Below are positions 5,993 to 6,650 of a stretch of DNA of 6,650 nt, in pieces. Under the pieces are notes generated by a model. It made no database searches. It saw only the letters and a list, made by a program, of their open reading frames with translations, and had not been told where the DNA came from. This stretch comes from Rhizobiaceae bacterium UBA1291 (GTDB lineage Bacteria > Pseudomonadota > Alphaproteobacteria > Rhizobiales > Rhizobiaceae). Both the position numbers and the translations under genes were made by a program. Every line of letters begins with the position of its first letter. Position 1 is the first letter of the stretch. The stretch lies in assembly GCA_002307905.1 (NCBI GenBank), contig DBUL01000243.1, positions 3,634-10,283 on the forward strand, read 5' to 3'.

Positions 5993-6430
5993 ATGACGGA
6001 GGGGCGGATGGCCTTGCGACGGCTGATGATCAGGACCGAGGGCCAGGGGCTTTATGAGTTCACCCGCGAAACTGAGGCGTTCCTCGAGGAAGAGGATGCC
6101 GCCGAGGGGCTGCTTACAATCTTCGTGCGCCATACGTCCTGTTCCGTGCTGATCCAGGAGAATGCCGATCCCTCCGTCCAACGAGACCTGAGGGCCTTCT
6201 TCGCAAGGCTCGTACCGCCATCTTCCGATCCCGCCATGCACTGGATGGAACACCGCCAGGAGGGGCCGGATGACATGCCGGCACATATCAAGGCGGCCCT
6301 CACGCAGGTGTCGCTCGGCATTCCCTTTTCGGACGGGCGGTTGCTTCTGGGGGACTGGCAGGGACTCTATCTCTTCGAGCACCGTGACCGGCCGCATCGA
6401 CGTGAAATCGTTTTGCATATTGCCGGCTGA
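5993..6430 (+). CDS. YjbQ family protein (UPF0047, secondary thiamine-phosphate synthase type)
   Basis: A 145-residue soluble protein of the YjbQ/UPF0047 family. E. coli YjbQ shows weak thiamine-phosphate synthase activity, but the physiological role is unsettled. The family motifs are all present: RHTSCSVLIQENADPSVQRD (46-65), EGPDDMPAHIKAAL (90-103), SLGIPFSDGRLLLGDWQGLY (107-126) and LFEHRDRPHRREI (127-139). The conserved His/Glu residues (H47, H98, E129, H130, H135) are those expected around the metal/active site. The start at 5993 has AAGGTGA (5977-5983) nine bases upstream. An in-frame ATG at 6008 follows GGAGGGG (5998-6004) at tight spacing and would give a 140-residue protein closer to the usual 138-140, so either may be used. 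No thiamine biosynthesis genes or THI-box riboswitch are visible nearby. Confidence 0.93.
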   Translation: MTEGRMALRRLMIRTEGQGLYEFTRETEAFLEEEDAAEGLLTIFVRHTSCSVLIQENADPSVQRDLRAFFARLVPPSSDPAMHWMEHRQEGPDDMPAHIKAALTQVSLGIPFSDGRLLLGDWQGLYLFEHRDRPHRREIVLHIAG

Positions 6431-6470
6431 GGTATCCGTTCCGGGATCGAGAAACGCCAAGAATTGCCCA

Positions 6471-6509
6471 TGAACAGTTCCTGAATAAGCAGTTCGGTTC
6501 GCGTTCAGG
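6471..6509. promoter_or_regulatory. Clustered TGAA/GTTC half-site array upstream of the last gene
   Basis: Within 39 bases there are TGAAC (6471), GTTCC (6477), TGAAT (6482), GTTCG (6492), GTTCG (6497) and GTTCA (6503). TGAAC to TGAAT and GTTCG(6492) to GTTCA are each spaced 11 bases, about one helical turn, and CCTGAA (6480-6485) is inverted against TTCAGG (6504-6509). It lies in the noncoding leader 84-122 bases before the ATG at 6593. This looks like a transcription-factor site. I cannot name the factor. Confidence 0.45.
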
Positions 6510-6526
6510 GCGCCTCTGGCACTCTC

Positions 6527-6573
6527 TTCTCAATCGCTGATGAGAGCGGGAGTTTTACCCGGCCGAGACCGGG
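6527..6573 (+). promoter_or_regulatory. Two small hairpins in the leader of the last gene
   Basis: TTCTCA (6527-6532) can pair with TGAGAG (6541-6546, one G-U pair) around an 8-base loop. CCCGG (6558-6562) can pair with CCGGG (6569-6573) around six bases. Both lie before the AGGAG ribosome site at 6581-6585. Neither carries a T-run, so they are more likely leader structures than terminators. Confidence 0.3.
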
Positions 6574-6592
6574 CAGCCAGAGGAGAGAACCC

Positions 6593-6650
6593 ATGACCGG
6601 AATGCTTGCAAGACTGGGATTTGCCGCCCTCGTCACCTTCGCCACCATGA
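6593..6650 (+). CDS. Start of an unidentified, probably exported protein (truncated by window edge)
   Basis: An ATG at 6593 has AGGAG (6581-6585) seven bases upstream, a well-placed ribosome site. The 19 visible residues read MTGMLARLGFAALVTFATM with no stop before the edge. A short N-terminal part with one Arg is followed by a hydrophobic stretch (LGFAALVTFA), which looks like the start of a signal peptide or membrane anchor. There is no overlap with the YjbQ gene. The 162-bp gap and its half-site cluster suggest an independent promoter. The family cannot be named from so little sequence. Confidence 0.65.
   Translation, partial: MTGMLARLGFAALVTFATM

Noticed and set aside
5969..6460. Minus-strand frame opposite YjbQ
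   Set aside because: Antisense to a gene with all family motifs, a promoter and a ribosome site.

Overview
The window is high-GC alphaproteobacterial chromosome, most likely Hyphomicrobiales/Rhizobiaceae. That placement is inferred from the RpoD C-terminus, a TonB/TolA-like protein with a rhizobial-type C-terminal domain, a CTTGAC-type promoter, and the UPF0303 and YjbQ homologues. I saw no tRNA, rRNA, CRISPR array, insertion sequence or prophage. Every stretch without a gene is shorter than 200 bases.

Left part (1-2026, + strand): the 3' end of rpoD, the major sigma factor, enters from outside the window. A small, distinctly AT-richer gene (about 512-712) follows directly and sits between rpoD and a strong intrinsic terminator (740-775). 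Next is a 385-residue TonB/TolA-like envelope protein (869-2026). It has one N-terminal membrane segment, a long Pro/Glu-rich periplasmic spacer and a C-terminal domain resembling DUF930.

Middle (2039-4856): this is an amino-acid handling block. An M20-family amidohydrolase (2039-3187, -) lies downstream of, and on the same strand as, a LysE/ArgO-type amino-acid exporter (3265-3870, -). The exporter is divergent from its expected LysR-type activator ArgP/LysG (3963-4856, +). The 92-bp divergent gap holds two related 15-bp dyads (3917-3931 and 3946-3960) that fit LysR boxes. The simplest reading is that ArgP senses a basic amino acid and switches on export. The hydrolase may release an amino acid from an acylated form.

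Right part (4940-6650): a small NTF2/SnoaL-like protein (4940-5314, +) converges on a UPF0303 heme-binding-like protein (5338-5811, -). UPF0303 is divergent from a YjbQ/UPF0047 protein (5993-6430, +), which has a recognisable housekeeping promoter. After a leader with clustered GTTC/TGAA half-sites and two small hairpins, a new gene starts at 6593 and runs off the right edge. Its first residues look like a signal peptide.

Most of the window is ordinary, conserved housekeeping DNA. The parts most worth a second look are the TonB-like protein, the two-box argP-lysE control region, the AT-rich gene trailing rpoD and the half-site array before the last gene. I found no convincing new multi-gene system.
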